NCBI GenBank assembly: GCA_031367285.1
Contig: JANLPN010000571.1
Coordinates: 1-17,741 of the forward strand
Reading direction: 5' to 3'
Source of the DNA: CAISIP01 sp031367285
GTDB taxonomy: Bacteria; Pseudomonadota; Gammaproteobacteria; Burkholderiales; Burkholderiaceae_C
DNA: 17,741 nucleotides
The translations under genes and the position numbers were made by a program. The notes under the pieces are model-generated. The model made no database searches and was not told the DNA's origin. It saw only the letters and a list, made by a program, of their open reading frames with translations. How positions within the stretch are numbered: the stretch's first letter is position 1; each line of letters begins with the position of its first letter. This document shows, one piece after another, positions 6,973-14,679 of this stretch.

Positions 6973-7905
6973 ATGCTTGACCTGAAGTCGTTAAGGTGTT
7001 TTGTGGTGCTGGCCGAAGAACTGCATTTTGGCCGCGCTGCCGAAAGGTTGCATATCTCGCAACCTCCCTTGTCGTTGAAAATTCGGACGCTCGAGGCGGA
7101 CCTCGGGCTGCAACTGTTCCAGCGTTCGTCGCGCCGTGTCGAACTCACGCGCTCGGGGCAGATACTGCTAGCCGAGGCCAGGCGCGTGTTGCGCGATGCC
7201 GAACAGCTGACCAAACTGGCGACATCGCTCGAACTCGGCGAGGCTGGCACTTTGGCGATTGGCTTCAACGCGCTGCTGGCTTACCGACTGATGCCGCAAT
7301 TGGTTTCGACTTTTTCCGAGCGTTATCCCCAGGTCAAGGTCACTCTGCATGAGATGGTGAGTTCCGAACAGGTCGTCGCACTGATGGAACATCAGATTGA
7401 TGTCGGGCTACTGCGCCCCCCGCTGCCCCCCGGCTTTCTGTCGTTGTCACTGGGTAGCGAAGAGATGGTGGTGTTTCTGCCCGCCAGGCATCCGCTCGCC
7501 AAGCAGGAAACCGTCGCGCTCGCGTCGCTGGCGGGTGAGCCGATGTTGATGTTCTCGCGAGGCGAGTCTTCATACCTGCACGACCTCACAATGGCGATGT
7601 GCACCGAAGCAGGCTTCGCACCGGTGGTGCGACAGGCGACGCGGCATATCCACGCGATCGTTGCTCTGGTTGGCACGGGCATGGGGGTGGCCTTGTTGCC
7701 GTTATCGGCAGGCTTCATCCACATGGACGGAATCGCCATTCGCAGGTTGACGAAGACCGACGCGGGTGTCGGCGCGCGCCGGGCCCTCACCGTGATCGCG
7801 GCGCTGGAGGGAAACGCGAACCCCGTAGTGCAGCACTTTCTGGCATTTGTGCAAGCTGCTGCGACTACCGTGGAGAACGCGGAAGTGGATTTCGGTCGCG
7901 CGTAG
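6973..7905 (+). CDS. LysR-type transcriptional regulator
   Basis: This 310-residue protein opens with the classical LysR winged helix-turn-helix: LKSLRCFVVLAEELHFGRAAERL, then ISQPPLSLKIRTLE, an LGLQLFQRSSRRVELTRSG wing and a linker helix to about residue 90. The rest is the two-lobed effector-binding domain, recognisable by LAIGFNALLAYRLMPQL, a VGLLRPPLPP stretch and a GMGVALLPLS segment near residue 235. Length is normal. ATG 6973 fits the family N-terminus, although no clear Shine-Dalgarno precedes it. It is co-oriented with, and 236 bp upstream of, the SnoaL-like gene that opens the transport and catabolism operon, rather than divergent as is commonest for LysR genes. It most likely senses the pathway substrate or an intermediate and controls this operon; that is inference from position. 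Confidence 0.95.
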   Translation: MLDLKSLRCFVVLAEELHFGRAAERLHISQPPLSLKIRTLEADLGLQLFQRSSRRVELTRSGQILLAEARRVLRDAEQLTKLATSLELGEAGTLAIGFNALLAYRLMPQLVSTFSERYPQVKVTLHEMVSSEQVVALMEHQIDVGLLRPPLPPGFLSLSLGSEEMVVFLPARHPLAKQETVALASLAGEPMLMFSRGESSYLHDLTMAMCTEAGFAPVVRQATRHIHAIVALVGTGMGVALLPLSAGFIHMDGIAIRRLTKTDAGVGARRALTVIAALEGNANPVVQHFLAFVQAAATTVENAEVDFGRA

Positions 7906-7948
7906 TGACTCGCGCTTTCAGCCCCCCGGCGACAACCGCTCGTCGATG

Positions 7949-7964
7949 CGCCCGAAAACGGGTG
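7949..7964 (+). terminator. Weak hairpin after the LysR gene
   Basis: The sequence CGCCCG-AAAA-CGGGTG can form a six-pair stem including one G-U pair with a tetra-A loop. It starts 44 bp after the LysR stop codon. A T-rich but interrupted tract follows at 7972-7983 rather than directly at the stem base, so termination may be partial or absent. I list it as a candidate only. Confidence 0.25.
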
Positions 7965-8013
7965 GCCTCAGATTTGTTTCCTTGACGCGATTTCCATGCC
8001 GGTTAACCCCGAC

Positions 8014-8027
8014 TATTTGGCAAAATA
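8014..8027. promoter_or_regulatory. Candidate operator: AT-rich dyad upstream of the transport operon
   Basis: TATTT-GGCA-AAATA is an inverted repeat with 5-nt perfect arms, sitting in the only sizeable gap of this cluster between the LysR gene and the SnoaL-like gene. LysR regulators usually bind dyads of T-N11-A form; this one is T-N12-A, so the match is approximate. Possible -35-like hexamers (TTGACG at 7982, TTGGAC at 8073) lie near it, but none has a well-spaced -10 box. The promoter of the operon must lie in this 236-bp interval if the LysR gene is transcribed separately. Confidence 0.3.
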
Positions 8028-8141
8028 TGGCTTTCAATAACGTTTTCTGAATCAATCGGGAAGAAAAGAGTATTGGACCACCCTGAAGACGATCAATACC
8101 ATCTGCGCAATACCTGAATCCAACCTGAACACGACACGCAA

Positions 8142-9125
8142 ATGAATCTGGGCAGTTACACGAGCGTTCCCGAGTTCATCTACGGTATCACCAGGGAAAT
8201 CTGGGAGGACCGTGGCATCGGCAGCAAGCTCGCCCGGTACTACGCCAAGGACATCTTGCTGCGAGCGGCGACCGGCTTCACTGACAGCAACGACGGCGTT
8301 ACCGCACAAACTTTGCAGACGCTGCATCAGTTTCCCGATCGCCGACTGATCGGCGAGGACGTAATCTGGACTCCGTACCCCGACGGCAGCTTCCTGTCAT
8401 CACATCGGCTCACGTCGGTGATGAGACACACCGGTGATGGCATTCTTGGCAAGGCCAACGGCCGCGTCGTGCGCAGCCGGATCATTGCCGACTGCTGGGT
8501 ACGTGACCAGGTGGTAGTGGAAGAATGGCTGGTGCGTGATCAGGCCGCGTTTGCGCGATGCCTGGGCATTGAACCGCGGGCGCTGGCGCAGGAGATGACC
8601 GATCGCGACATCCGCAATGGCGTGCCAGTGTCGTTTTTCGTGCCGGCACACAACAAGCCTAGCCGGTACACACCCAAAATGCCGGATGACGAAGCAGTCA
8701 CCATATTGCTCCAAGGCATGCACCGCATATGGCAGGACAAGGAAACCGCTGCCATCCGCGACCTGTATTTTCACGGTGCGGCGCTGCATGCTCCGGGTGG
8801 CGAGCTGCTCTATGGCCATACCGACATCGACACCTTCGTCCTTGGATACCTGGCATCTTTCCCCGATGCGGTGCTGACCATCGAGAGCGCGCGCGTCAAT
8901 CGAGAACCCGAGCAACCAGTGCGCATCGCAGTGCGCTGGTCGCTAGCCGGCAGCCACAACGGCTACGGGCATTTCGGCGAACCCTCCGGTGCGCCGATTT
9001 ACGTGATGGCGATGAGCCATTTCAACTTGACCCGCAACAAGGTGACTGCCGAATACCTGGTGACCGACGAGGTGTCGATCTGGAAACAGATCCTCGGCCA
9101 CGTCGCAAGCCGGCATTCGGCGTGA
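8142..9125 (+). CDS. Tandem SnoaL-like (NTF2-fold) protein
   Basis: This 327-residue protein appears to consist of two SnoaL-like polyketide cyclase-type domains. The second, about residues 185-320, is clear: an LLQGMHRIWQDKE helix, GHTDIDTFVLGYLASFPD, then RWSLAGSHNGYGHFGEPSGAP and a final strand pair ending in EYLVTDE. The first, about residues 10-150, is more diverged, with EFIYGITREIWEDRGIG, the FPDRRLIGEDVIW segment and VVVEEWLVRDQ matching the same order of elements. The NTF2-like fold is used by cyclases, isomerases, dehydratases and non-catalytic ligand binders, so function is open. No signal peptide is seen. ATG 8142 lacks a strong ribosome site. It is the first gene after the regulator and ends 26 bp before the binding-protein gene, so a role in handling the imported compound is likely. 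Confidence 0.78.
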   Translation: MNLGSYTSVPEFIYGITREIWEDRGIGSKLARYYAKDILLRAATGFTDSNDGVTAQTLQTLHQFPDRRLIGEDVIWTPYPDGSFLSSHRLTSVMRHTGDGILGKANGRVVRSRIIADCWVRDQVVVEEWLVRDQAAFARCLGIEPRALAQEMTDRDIRNGVPVSFFVPAHNKPSRYTPKMPDDEAVTILLQGMHRIWQDKETAAIRDLYFHGAALHAPGGELLYGHTDIDTFVLGYLASFPDAVLTIESARVNREPEQPVRIAVRWSLAGSHNGYGHFGEPSGAPIYVMAMSHFNLTRNKVTAEYLVTDEVSIWKQILGHVASRHSA

Positions 9126-9151
9126 TCCCCCCAACTGAGAGACCTTCCATC

Positions 9152-10483
9152 ATGCAACGACGCACGGCAACCCACCTTCTTGCTACTGCCGCACTGTTGG
9201 CAAGCTTGGGCGTACAGGCCCAAGACAAAATACACGGCCTGAAACCCGGAAAGCCGTACGACGGCACCAACATCCGCGTGCTTTTCGTCGGGACACCGCA
9301 GCTCATCGGATTCGAGTTGCGGTCCGAAGAGTTCACCAAGCTGACCGGTATCAAGGTCACCTGGGACAAGACGACATTCGGCGCGCTGCAGGAAAAAGTA
9401 GCCGGCGTTGGCGTGGCCGCCGACGGCAGCTATGACGTCGTCAACTACTTGGACTCCTGGGGCCCGCCGAATGCGCGCTGGTTCGTGCCGCTGGACCCAC
9501 TGCTCAAGCGCGACGGGATCAGCATGGATCGTTATCCATCGGCCTTCGTCAAATCGGTGACGTACGACGGCAAGACGATCGGACTGCCGCTGCGCTCCCA
9601 CGTGCAAATTTTCTACTACCGCAAGGACATCTTCGAGAAGCTCAAACTGGCCGCGCCGACGACCTGGCAAGACGTTGTCACGGCCGGGCAGGCGATCAAG
9701 AAGGCCATGCCCGAGATGGGCGCGCTGGGCTGTTACTACGGCGCCGACGGCAACCGCCAGAACCTGTACCTCTGGCTCAATTTTCTGCGCGGCGCGGGGG
9801 CGGATATCTTCGACGCCAAAGGCAACCCCGCATGGGACACACCGGCCGGCATCAAGGCCACCAAGGATTACATTGCGCTCAACACCGTGGAGAAGGTTTG
9901 CGCGCCCGGATCGGTGTCGGCGCTGGAGCAGGACGCGCGCATTGTCTTCATGCAAGGCAAGGTTGCCATGCTGCCAATCTGGTCATGGGCCTATTCGCCA
10001 TTGATTAGTCCTGAAAGCTCCAAGCTCACCGCCGCACAAGTCGCCTTCACGGGAATGCCATCGTACAAAGGCGCACCGCCAGTGTCCCTGACCAACTCGA
10101 TGCCGTTCTCCATTTCCAAGTACTCAAAGAATCAGGAGGCCTCCTGGGAATTCCTGAAATGGTTGTCGAATCCGGAACTCGAAAAGAGAAACGGACTTGA
10201 GAAGTCGGTCAACGGCCAGAACACCGCGAGCACCGTGTTCAACCTGAAAACCAGCTTCAAGGACGCCGATCTGAATGCGGCCCACGCCGGCGTTCCGGTG
10301 GCGGAGGGGATCGCGCTGGCGGCCAACGCAGCCCCGTTGCCAATGGTGGTCGAATGGCCCGAAATCGGTGACCTGTTGTCCGTCGCCATCAACAAGGCGG
10401 CATCGGGCGACGGAGACGTCGAGCAACTGATGAAGAACGCCGCCAAGGAAGCATATCGCGTGCTGCGCCGCACCCGGCGCTGA
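9152..10483 (+). CDS. CUT1-type sugar ABC transporter substrate-binding protein
   Basis: This is a 443-residue extracytoplasmic binding protein of the SBP_bac_1 (MalE/UgpB-like) family. ATG 9152 is selected because it begins a textbook Sec signal peptide, MQRRTATHLLATAALLASLG, ending in VQA before Q24. The longer open frame upstream would run through the SnoaL-like gene. Family features include an FTKLTGIKVTW segment, YDVVNYLDSW, a VPLDPLLKRDG stretch, and the IFYYRKDIFEKL-PTTWQDV pairing characteristic of family 1 solute binders. The C-terminal WEFLKWLSNPE helix also fits. It delivers its ligand to the permeases encoded directly downstream. CUT1 systems typically take up di/oligosaccharides, polyols or glycerophospho-compounds; the ligand is not readable here. 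Confidence 0.92.
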   Translation: MQRRTATHLLATAALLASLGVQAQDKIHGLKPGKPYDGTNIRVLFVGTPQLIGFELRSEEFTKLTGIKVTWDKTTFGALQEKVAGVGVAADGSYDVVNYLDSWGPPNARWFVPLDPLLKRDGISMDRYPSAFVKSVTYDGKTIGLPLRSHVQIFYYRKDIFEKLKLAAPTTWQDVVTAGQAIKKAMPEMGALGCYYGADGNRQNLYLWLNFLRGAGADIFDAKGNPAWDTPAGIKATKDYIALNTVEKVCAPGSVSALEQDARIVFMQGKVAMLPIWSWAYSPLISPESSKLTAAQVAFTGMPSYKGAPPVSLTNSMPFSISKYSKNQEASWEFLKWLSNPELEKRNGLEKSVNGQNTASTVFNLKTSFKDADLNAAHAGVPVAEGIALAANAAPLPMVVEWPEIGDLLSVAINKAASGDGDVEQLMKNAAKEAYRVLRRTRR

Positions 10484-10494
10484 CGGGCGGCCCC

Positions 10495-11475
10495 ATGAAC
10501 GACGTCGATCATCCGAATGCGCAGGCAACCGGCGCGGCGTCGCTCAACCGGCGACGCCGCAGCAGGGGTCTTCACGACAGGCATTTGAAGTACCTTTTGC
10601 TCCTTCCCGCCATCGTGCTGGTCGGGGCAACGTCGATCGGCCCCCTGTTCAGCGGTCTCTACCTGGCATTCCGCGACTGGAACTTGGCCAAGTCCGAGGT
10701 GTCCAGGCCTCTGTGGACGCTGGCGGACGACGGGTTCGAAAACATCCGCTACCTGTTCGACAATTTCACGCGCGCGCTGTCAGATTCCGCGCTGCACAAC
10801 GCCATCTGGGTCACGGTCATATTTACAGTGTTGTCGGTCCTGATCACCATCGGTCTGGCGTTGGGCATCGCTCTGCTGCTCGGTCGTGGCACCCCCACGC
10901 GGATCCTGGTACGCACGCTATTGATCCTGCCGTTCGCGATGAGCCCCGCACTGGTCGGCATTTCGTGGCGCTTCATGTTCAGCGCACAGTTTGGCATCTT
11001 CCAGGCCGTTTTCAAGGACACATGGCCCGCATTGGCTCGCATCGAATGGCTGGCCGACCCCGTCCTCGCGTTCGCGGTGCTGATCGCCAGTGACGTGTGG
11101 CATTGGACGCCCTATATGGCCATGCTGCTGCTCGGCGGTCTCGCGTCGGTCCCCAAGGAAACCCAAGAAGCCGCCGAGATCGACGGCGCAACGTCCTGGC
11201 AGGTATTTCGTGATGTCACATTGCCTGCATTGCTGCCGATGCTGGTCGTGGCCGCCATCCTGAAGGCGATCTTCTCGCTGAAAATGTTCGACCAGGTGTT
11301 CATGATCACCAGCGGCGGCCCTGGCCGGGCAACGCAGACCCTGGCACATTTCATTTATGTGCAGGGTTTCAAGTACCACGACATGGCGTATGCAGCGGCC
11401 GTTTCGTATTTCCTGGTGGTTCCGATGCTGGTGTTGGCTTTCATCTACATCAGACTCGTTTTCAAACGCGCGTAG
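10495..11475 (+). CDS. CUT1-type ABC transporter permease (MalF/UgpA-like)
   Basis: This 326-residue membrane protein has six predicted hydrophobic segments. The first lies near residues 32-60, where LLLLPAIVLVGATSIGPLFS leads into an SGLYLAFRDWNL stretch typical of MalF/UgpA permeases. A basic, arginine-rich N-terminus precedes it. The EAA coupling loop reads KETQEAAEIDGATSWQVFRD followed by VTLPALLP, which contacts the ATPase. FMITSGGPGRATQTL near residue 270 is another common marker of this family. ATG 10495 lies 11 bp after the binding-protein stop, with only a weak GGGCGG ribosome site. It forms a heterodimer with the permease encoded next. Confidence 0.94.
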   Translation: MNDVDHPNAQATGAASLNRRRRSRGLHDRHLKYLLLLPAIVLVGATSIGPLFSGLYLAFRDWNLAKSEVSRPLWTLADDGFENIRYLFDNFTRALSDSALHNAIWVTVIFTVLSVLITIGLALGIALLLGRGTPTRILVRTLLILPFAMSPALVGISWRFMFSAQFGIFQAVFKDTWPALARIEWLADPVLAFAVLIASDVWHWTPYMAMLLLGGLASVPKETQEAAEIDGATSWQVFRDVTLPALLPMLVVAAILKAIFSLKMFDQVFMITSGGPGRATQTLAHFIYVQGFKYHDMAYAAAVSYFLVVPMLVLAFIYIRLVFKRA

Positions 11476-11485
11476 GAGCTCGACA

Positions 11486-12313
11486 ATGGCCATTCATCAC
11501 CAAAGCCGTTTCTTTCGCGTCGTCCAGGGCTTGCTGATCCTCATCACCGCCCTGGTCATCCTGGCGCCGATCTACTGGATGGTCGCCGCTGCGTTCAAGC
11601 CCTACGCCGAAGTCTTCCAGGCGCGCCTGTTCTTTACGCCGACGCTGGACAATTTCAGCGCGATCATGAAGCCACCCTACGAAATCCACAAGAAGTTCCT
11701 CAATTCGACCGTGGTCGCGCTGATTACGGTTTTTGTCGCCGTGCCGGTGGCGACGATGGCGGCCTACAGCTTTTCGCGCTTTCGCATTCGCGGCGAAAAG
11801 ACGATCTTCATGGCTATCATTTCAACGCAGTTCATTCCCTCGGTCATCATCCTGTTGCCGTTTTTTATCCTGTTTCGCGACCTGGGCCTGCTAGATACCC
11901 GCACCGCGCTGATCCTGGTGAACCTCTCGTTTGTAATTCCGTACGCGGTGTGGATGATCAAGGGCTTCATCGACGCGATCCCGCTCGATACCGAAGAGGC
12001 GGCCCTGGTCGACGGTTCGACCCGCCTGCAGGTTATTCGGAACATCGTCATCCCGATGGCGGCACCCGGCCTCATCACCGCCGGCATCTTCTGCGTCATC
12101 GTGGCCTGGAACGAATTCCTGCTTGCGCTGATCGTGACCAGTCGCGACGCGGTGACATTGCCGGTCGGTCTGGCACTTTTCAACACCGAGCAGGGTGACT
12201 TGTGGCAACTGATCTCCGCCACCGGCATTCTGATCATGTTGCCGATGTTCGTGCTCGGCTTCATGATCCAGAAACACTTCATTCAGGGGAGCACTGGCGG
12301 CGCCGTCCGCTAA
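11486..12313 (+). CDS. CUT1-type ABC transporter permease (MalG/UgpE-like)
   Basis: This 275-residue permease is the second of the pair. ATG 11486 is well supported: AGGAG at 11474-11478 overlaps the stop of the preceding gene and lies 7 nt upstream. A longer open frame would overlap the first permease. The N-terminal helix contains LLILITALVILAPIYWMV followed by AAFKPYAEVF, the usual MalG-like start. The coupling loop reads LDTEEAALVDGSTRLQVIRN followed by IVIPMAAPG. The C-terminal part includes VIVAWNEFLLALI and ends with a QKHFIQGSTGGAVR tail, typical of UgpE/MalG proteins. The ATPase gene follows after 24 bp. Confidence 0.95.
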   Translation: MAIHHQSRFFRVVQGLLILITALVILAPIYWMVAAAFKPYAEVFQARLFFTPTLDNFSAIMKPPYEIHKKFLNSTVVALITVFVAVPVATMAAYSFSRFRIRGEKTIFMAIISTQFIPSVIILLPFFILFRDLGLLDTRTALILVNLSFVIPYAVWMIKGFIDAIPLDTEEAALVDGSTRLQVIRNIVIPMAAPGLITAGIFCVIVAWNEFLLALIVTSRDAVTLPVGLALFNTEQGDLWQLISATGILIMLPMFVLGFMIQKHFIQGSTGGAVR

Positions 12314-12337
12314 TGTCTCACCAACCGGAAAGCCCAA

Positions 12338-13420
12338 ATGTCCGCCATATCGATTTCCAACGTCAGCAAAGGCTGGAACAACGTGTTTGCGATCAAGGAT
12401 CTGTCGCTCGAGATCCACGACCGCGAGTTTCTCGTCCTGCTCGGCCCCAGCGGCTGCGGCAAGACCACCACCATGCGCATGATCGCCGGCCTCGAAGAGC
12501 CGACAAGCGGGCAGATATCCTTTGACGGCGAAGATGTGACCGACCTGGCACCGCGCGAGCGGGACATCTCGATGGTGTTCCAGAACTACGGCCTGTACCC
12601 GCACATGACGGTGCGCGAGAACATCGCATACCCGCTGCGTATCCGCAAGGTGCCACGTGACAAGCATGCCGCGATGATCGCCGAAGCGGCGGGTAAGGTC
12701 GAGCTCGAAGACCTTCTCGATCGCCGGCCCAAGGCGTTGTCGGGCGGGCAGCGGCAGCGGGTAGCGCTGGCGCGCGCGATCGTGCGCCAGCCCAAGGTGT
12801 TCCTGATGGACGAGCCGCTGTCGAACCTGGACGCCAAACTGCGCATCAGCATGCGGGCACGCATCAAGCGCCTGCAGTACGAGCTCGGCACAACGATGGT
12901 CTATGTCACGCATGACCAGATCGAAGCGATGACGCTGGCTTCGCGCGTGGTGGTGATGAGCGGCGGCGTGATCCAGCAGCTCGATACGCCTGAGAAGATC
13001 TACAACGAACCGGCCAACCTGTTTGTCGCCGACTTCATCGGTTCGCCGGCCATGAACCTGCTGCATGGTCGCCTGGACACTGGCACGTTCATCGGGGACA
13101 ACATCCGCATCCCCGGTGTCGGTAAGGGATCACACGATGCTGTGGTGCTGGGACTGCGCTGGGAAGACATCGCGTTGGCCCCATTGGGCAGCGGCCACAT
13201 GGACGCCGAGATCTACACCGTCGAGCTGATCGGCGACGCCACCCAGGTGACGGTAAACAATGGCAAACAGATGGTGGTCATACGCGCCGACAAGAACTTC
13301 AAGGCGGCGTTTGGCCAACGCGTGGCCATCACCGCGCGAGCGGACCGTACCTACCTTTTCGACAAGACCTCGCAGGCCCGGCTCAGACAGCTCGAAAACC
13401 GATCACCGCAGTCGACCTGA
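12338..13420 (+). CDS. CUT1-type ABC transporter ATP-binding protein (MalK/UgpC-like)
   Basis: This 360-residue ATPase carries Walker A GPSGCGKTT at 36-44, Q-loop FQNYGLYPHMTV from 81, the signature LSGGQRQR at 134-141, Walker B VFLMDE at 154-159 and a YVTHDQ switch histidine. The C-terminal third (from about residue 235) begins with a GSPAMNLLHG segment and forms the TOBE/OB regulatory domain found in MalK and UgpC. That domain separates it from the short ATPase of the amino acid system upstream. GGAAAG lies 5 nt before ATG 12338. It energises the importer made with the three preceding gene products. Confidence 0.96.
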   Translation: MSAISISNVSKGWNNVFAIKDLSLEIHDREFLVLLGPSGCGKTTTMRMIAGLEEPTSGQISFDGEDVTDLAPRERDISMVFQNYGLYPHMTVRENIAYPLRIRKVPRDKHAAMIAEAAGKVELEDLLDRRPKALSGGQRQRVALARAIVRQPKVFLMDEPLSNLDAKLRISMRARIKRLQYELGTTMVYVTHDQIEAMTLASRVVVMSGGVIQQLDTPEKIYNEPANLFVADFIGSPAMNLLHGRLDTGTFIGDNIRIPGVGKGSHDAVVLGLRWEDIALAPLGSGHMDAEIYTVELIGDATQVTVNNGKQMVVIRADKNFKAAFGQRVAITARADRTYLFDKTSQARLRQLENRSPQST

Positions 13421-13496
13421 ACGGACCATTGTCTGCGGCCACCGGCGTCGCGCAACGAACGTCCTGCTTCGCCAGGCAGTTCGATTTCGACTCTAT

Positions 13497-13500
13497 GGAG
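13497..13500 (+). promoter_or_regulatory. Ribosome binding site favouring a TTG start for the bicupin
   Basis: GGAG at 13497-13500 lies 6 nt before TTG 13507. The block ATGGAGAACC around it is repeated before the aldolase gene (14667-14676), where it plainly serves ATG 14680. The in-frame ATG 13495 overlaps this site and has no Shine-Dalgarno of its own. Confidence 0.5.
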
Positions 13501-13506
13501 AACCAC

Positions 13507-14637
13507 TTGACCGACCTCATCCTCACCCCTGAACAGCTACGCGCGCGCGTGATCCGGCGCACGGACCTGAAATCCGACCCCGAAGCCTTCGTGGACGTGC
13601 GTGTGCCCGGGTCGACGCCCAAGTACAACTACCAGCTCATCGGCGCGGGGGTTTCTCAGAACCCGGACACCTTCATCAACCTGCCTGAACCCCATGGCTT
13701 CGGCCTTGGCGGCGCCAGCATGCCGCACGGTGTGACCAACAACCTGCACATGCATTTCACCGCCGAGGTGTTCATCTGCTGGGCTGGCAGCTGGCGACTG
13801 CGCTGGGGGCCAGAGGGTGAACAGGGCGAAGTGACTTTCGGCGAAGGCGACGTGGCCACCATCCCCCCGTGGATCTTCCGCGGCTTCTCGAACCTGGGTG
13901 GAGACGACGCGTATCTGTACACGATGCTCGGCCGCGATGTCACCGGTGGCGTCATCTGGGCGCCGTCAATCCTGCAGAAGGCGCGCGAAACCGGTCTCGT
14001 GATTTCGAGGGAAAACACACTGATCGACCTGCACAAGACACCCGATGTGTCGGCTGACAGGATCATGCCGCCGATGGCCGCGCAACAAATCGCCCGACTG
14101 CGAAGCTATACACCACAGGAGATGGCGCGCCGCATCGTCAATCACGACGCACTGCACTGGCATGCGCGGCCGCTGCTCGACAGCGTGTTGGCCGGCGGGC
14201 AAAAGGAGTTGGCACCGGTGATCGGTTTCGGCCTGACCGAAGACCGCGAAATGACGCCGCCGGTGGTCAACCCGCACGGCTTCACGTTGGAGTGGATGCG
14301 TGCACCGACCGACAACGGCCTGCTCCAGCATCGGCACGCCAACACCCAGGCCATTTTGGTGAAGTCGGGCGACTGGTTGCTCACCGTGAATCGCGGCACG
14401 CAGGCCCACGACGCGGCGGTCGAGCCCGGCACGGTGGTGTCGATTCCGCCTGGCGTCTGGCGATCGTTGCGCTGCGTGCGCGGACCTGGTGAGGTCCTGC
14501 TGATCACCGGCAGCGAAAGCCGAACGCGCGTCGAATGGTCCACCGACGTGCGCCAGAACGCGGAAAAAGCCGGCTGGGCGATCGACCCGGATGGCTACAT
14601 CGCGCCCACCGACGTGCTGGCGCTAGCGGCTGCGTGA
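13507..14637 (+). CDS. Bicupin (two-domain cupin) protein of unknown reaction
   Basis: From TTG 13507 the product is 376 residues; ATG 13495 would add four. Two cupin barrels are visible. The first has motif 1 as HMHFTAE followed six residues later by Gly (HxHx3Ex6G), and motif 2 as GDVATIPPWIFRGFSN. The second has HRHANTQ-x6-G, with Gln in place of the metal-binding Glu, and motif 2 as GTVVSIPPGVWRSLR. In both domains Arg stands where motif 2 normally has the fourth metal ligand His. Cupins include dioxygenases, isomerases and lyases of sugar acids or aromatic acids. With the altered ligands this could be a metal enzyme with fewer protein ligands, or a non-catalytic binder. It lies between the transporter and the aldolase and is probably part of the catabolic pathway. 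Confidence 0.83.
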   Translation: MTDLILTPEQLRARVIRRTDLKSDPEAFVDVRVPGSTPKYNYQLIGAGVSQNPDTFINLPEPHGFGLGGASMPHGVTNNLHMHFTAEVFICWAGSWRLRWGPEGEQGEVTFGEGDVATIPPWIFRGFSNLGGDDAYLYTMLGRDVTGGVIWAPSILQKARETGLVISRENTLIDLHKTPDVSADRIMPPMAAQQIARLRSYTPQEMARRIVNHDALHWHARPLLDSVLAGGQKELAPVIGFGLTEDREMTPPVVNPHGFTLEWMRAPTDNGLLQHRHANTQAILVKSGDWLLTVNRGTQAHDAAVEPGTVVSIPPGVWRSLRCVRGPGEVLLITGSESRTRVEWSTDVRQNAEKAGWAIDPDGYIAPTDVLALAAA

Positions 14638-14679
14638 GCCGCAAACCGATCCACTATTCCTACCAAATGGAGAACCGGC

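Noticed and set aside
8729..9151. Upstream extension of the sugar-binding protein
   Set aside because: It overlaps the SnoaL-like gene and would bury the obvious signal peptide that starts at ATG 9152.
8999..9955. 318-codon minus-strand frame opposite the binding-protein gene
   Set aside because: Antisense shadow with no recognisable domain and no ribosome site.
11357..11485. Upstream extension of the second sugar permease
   Set aside because: It overlaps the end of the first permease; ATG 11486 has a strong AGGAG and a family-like N-terminus.
11891..13066. 391-codon minus-strand frame opposite the permease and ATPase genes
   Set aside because: It spans two secure genes in antisense, has His/Arg-rich composition, and has no motif.
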